Of a stretch of 24,386 bases of DNA, positions 22,822 through 24,386 are shown piece after piece. Position 1 is the first letter of the stretch; each line of letters opens with the position of its first letter. Position numbers and translations under genes: made by a program. The DNA comes from an uncultured Gemmatimonadota bacterium (GTDB taxonomy: Bacteria; Gemmatimonadota; Gemmatimonadetes; Gemmatimonadales; Gemmatimonadaceae): positions 1-24,386 of the forward strand of contig CAMLHT010000018.1 in NCBI GenBank assembly GCA_946479895.1. Reading direction: 5' to 3'. The notes beneath the pieces are model-generated. The model had not been told where the DNA came from and made no database searches. It saw only the letters and a program-made list of their open reading frames with translations.

Positions 22822-23537
22822 CACACGGTCAGCCAGCGCAGGCGCCGCAGGGTCCGGCGCAGCTCGTCCGCGGTCACGCCCTCGTGCATGAGGATGCGCC
22901 GAAGCCCGAAGGGATCGGTCCACCGCCAGTTGAGCCGGCCCTTTCCGCGAACCGCGCAGTGAAAGCCAGCTTCGCGCGCCAGCCGACGTACCTTCGCGTT
23001 CTGGTTGCTGTAGGGATACGCGAGCACCTCGGGCGGCTGGCGCAGCAATCCGCCGAGGGCGACGCGGCACCGCGTGATCTCCTCGCGCGCCTCGTTGGGA
23101 CTCACACGCGCCAGCGCGACGTGCGTGAAGCCGTGGCCGCCGAATTCCACGCCCTCCGATTCGAGCGCGCGTATCTCCGACGCGTCGAGCAGCGGCGTCT
23201 GCGGCTCGCCGGCGTCCCAGTCGTTCGTCCGTCCCACCTTCGCCGCCACGAGAAAGACGGTCGCCGGCACGCCCAGCCGCTTCAGGACCGGCCAGGCGTT
23301 GGTCGCGAAATCGCGGTACCCGTCGTCGAAGGTCACGATGAACGGCTTTCGCGGCATGACGCCGGCGCGCTGGCGCCACGACATCCACTGCCGGAAGGTG
23401 ACCGGCTCGTATCCCCAGGAGAGCAGGGATTCAACCTGCTCGGCGAACCGGCCCGGACTGACAAAATTCTTCGGGTGCCGGGACTCGCGCGGGGTCGCGT
23501 CGACCCGATGGTACATGAGAATCGTCAGCCGGCTCAT
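22821..23537 (-). CDS. Polysaccharide deacetylase family protein (NodB domain)
   Basis: A 238-residue protein. NodB-type enzymes remove N- or O-acetyl groups from chitin-like glycans, peptidoglycan or exopolysaccharide using a divalent metal. The N-terminal TILMYHRV is typical of the group. Motif 1 is TFDDGY with D71 and D72, motif 2 is H135-GFT-H139, and motif 3 is AYPYS at 174-178, which lacks the arginine of classical NodB but matches the AYPF/Y form seen in many homologues. No signal peptide is visible, which is unusual if the substrate is extracellular; it may act in the cytoplasm or be attached peripherally. ATG at 23537 is the natural start. It converges on the sortilin-like gene and is divergent from the sorbosone-dehydrogenase-like gene. 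Confidence 0.9.
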   Translation of the reverse strand: MSRLTILMYHRVDATPRESRHPKNFVSPGRFAEQVESLLSWGYEPVTFRQWMSWRQRAGVMPRKPFIVTFDDGYRDFATNAWPVLKRLGVPATVFLVAAKVGRTNDWDAGEPQTPLLDASEIRALESEGVEFGGHGFTHVALARVSPNEAREEITRCRVALGGLLRQPPEVLAYPYSNQNAKVRRLAREAGFHCAVRGKGRLNWRWTDPFGLRRILMHEGVTADELRRTLRRLRWLTV

Positions 23538-23656
23538 CGCGGCAACAAGTTAGCAGCGTCATGCGGCGGCGGGCATCCGTCTCCGGCGGCGATATATTCA
23601 CCACGCGCGGCGACGGCCGCCGAACTCATGACGGGACCACCGGAGCACCAGGATAC

Positions 23657-24386
23657 ATGAACCAGGTTCGCATCTCGGGACTGATCGTCGCCGCGGCCTC
23701 GCTGGGCGCCACCGCGCTGCAGGCGCAGCGCACGGAATGCGCTCCGGACAACGGGGGCATCAACCTGCCGCCTGGCTTCTGCGCTTCCGTCTTCGCCGAC
23801 AGCCTCGCCGCACCGCGTCATCTCACGGTCGCACCGAACGGGGATGTGCTCGTCAGCCTTTCCGGCCGCCGCGGCCGGGGCGGGGCGGCTTCGACCCCGG
23901 GCGGCGTGATCGTGCTTCGCGACGCCAACCGGGATGGCAAGGCCGAGATCACAGCCGACCTCGCGCGTGGGTTCACGACCAGCGAGGTCGTCCTGTTCGA
24001 TAACCATCTCTATACCGAGAACGGGACGGCGGTCTTTCGCTTTCCCTTCAAGGCCGGCGCGGTGAAGCTGTCGGGCGACGCGGATACGATCGTGTCGGGT
24101 CTGCCCGGCGGGGGCAACCATCCGCGGAAGACCTTCGCGATCGGCCGCGACGGCTCGCTGTACGTGAACGTCGGATCCGCCACCAACAACTGCGAGGCAC
24201 GCGGGGCCGGGTCGGATCCCAAGCGCCCACCGGACCCCTGTGCCGAGCTCGAGACCCGCGCCGGCATCTGGCGGTTCGACGCGAGAAGGAAGGGCCAGGC
24301 CTTCGCGGATGGCGAACGCTTCGCCACGGGCTATCGCAACGGCGTCGGCCTCATCGAGCCGGGTGTTCCGCATCCGCGCACGATCG
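23657..24386 (+). CDS. Sorbosone/glucose dehydrogenase-like beta-propeller protein, cut by the window end
   Basis: The first 243 residues of a longer protein. The signal peptide covers about residues 1-24 (MNQVRISGLIVAAASLGATA, cleavage near LQAQ). The mature part begins CAPDNGGINLPPGFCASVFAD, then APRHLTVAPNGDVLVSL, DANRDGKAEI and LYVNVGSATNNC, then ETRAGIWRFDA and FATGYRNGVGL. This is the pattern of soluble six-bladed PQQ-type sugar dehydrogenases. The cofactor and substrate are not shown by this fragment. AGGA lies about six bases before the ATG at 23657. The last dozen residues (after NGVGL) look less like the family than the rest, but the gene runs off the window. A short Gly/Arg-rich loop (SGRRGRGGAAS) lies near residue 70. 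Confidence 0.85.
   Translation, partial: MNQVRISGLIVAAASLGATALQAQRTECAPDNGGINLPPGFCASVFADSLAAPRHLTVAPNGDVLVSLSGRRGRGGAASTPGGVIVLRDANRDGKAEITADLARGFTTSEVVLFDNHLYTENGTAVFRFPFKAGAVKLSGDADTIVSGLPGGGNHPRKTFAIGRDGSLYVNVGSATNNCEARGAGSDPKRPPDPCAELETRAGIWRFDARRKGQAFADGERFATGYRNGVGLIEPGVPHPRTI

Noticed and set aside
22821..23537. Inactive deacetylase because motif 3 lacks arginine
   Set aside because: The AYPY form of motif 3 is common in this branch of the family and the metal-binding Asp and His residues are present, so loss of activity cannot be claimed.
1..24386. Mobile element, CRISPR, defence or secondary-metabolite system
   Set aside because: No integrase, transposase, direct-repeat array with spacers, toxin-antitoxin pair or biosynthetic cluster could be recognised; the content looks like ordinary chromosome.

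Overview
This is a high-GC bacterial chromosomal window with about 19 genes and no rRNA, tRNA, CRISPR array, integrase, transposase or phage gene that I can recognise. Gene content points to Gemmatimonadota or a nearby diderm lineage: an ADOP-type duplicated orphan permease, a secreted protein with carboxypeptidase-regulatory-like domains and a TonB-plug-like tail, a sortilin-like BNR-repeat protein, a large secreted M14 peptidase and a sorbosone-dehydrogenase-like protein. This taxonomic placement is inferred from gene content, not from a marker gene.

Layout. The left edge (1-46) is a heptanucleotide tandem repeat. It is followed by a secreted L,D-transpeptidase and an AlaC-like aminotransferase on the minus strand. 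Divergently, msrA (methionine sulfoxide repair) is followed by a secreted two-domain protein whose start codon abuts a strong hairpin. A type I ABC exporter (minus) is divergent from a second L,D-transpeptidase (plus), which is followed by a small TTG-started membrane protein. A HxlR-family regulator is divergent from a YceI-family gene. Between them lies the best promoter in the window (TTGACA, 17 bp, TAAAGT), overlapped by HxlR-like half-sites; the YceI gene ends at a strong intrinsic terminator.

Middle. The ADOP permease (minus) lies downstream of a small, very charged 70-residue ORF with its own Shine-Dalgarno sequence and intrinsic terminator. A secreted class C beta-lactamase-like serine hydrolase converges on hrpB, and the two stop regions overlap. 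A degenerate receiver-domain protein lies divergent to hrpB and converges on a coiled-coil lipoprotein, with one CTAG supplying both stop codons.

Right part (16.3-24.4 kb) is dominated by exported proteins: a small matrixin-like metalloprotease, a 765-residue M14 peptidase, a 1050-residue sortilin-like BNR protein transcribed divergently from it, a NodB-type deacetylase (no visible signal peptide) and a truncated sorbosone-dehydrogenase-like enzyme at the window edge. Together the genes suggest an envelope- and secretion-oriented chromosomal region: peptidoglycan crosslinking, lipid or drug export, extracellular proteolysis and polymer handling. I see no complete novel mobile or defence system. 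The most interesting signals are the start-codon hairpins, the small charged ORF and the TonB-box/plug-like protein with no barrel.
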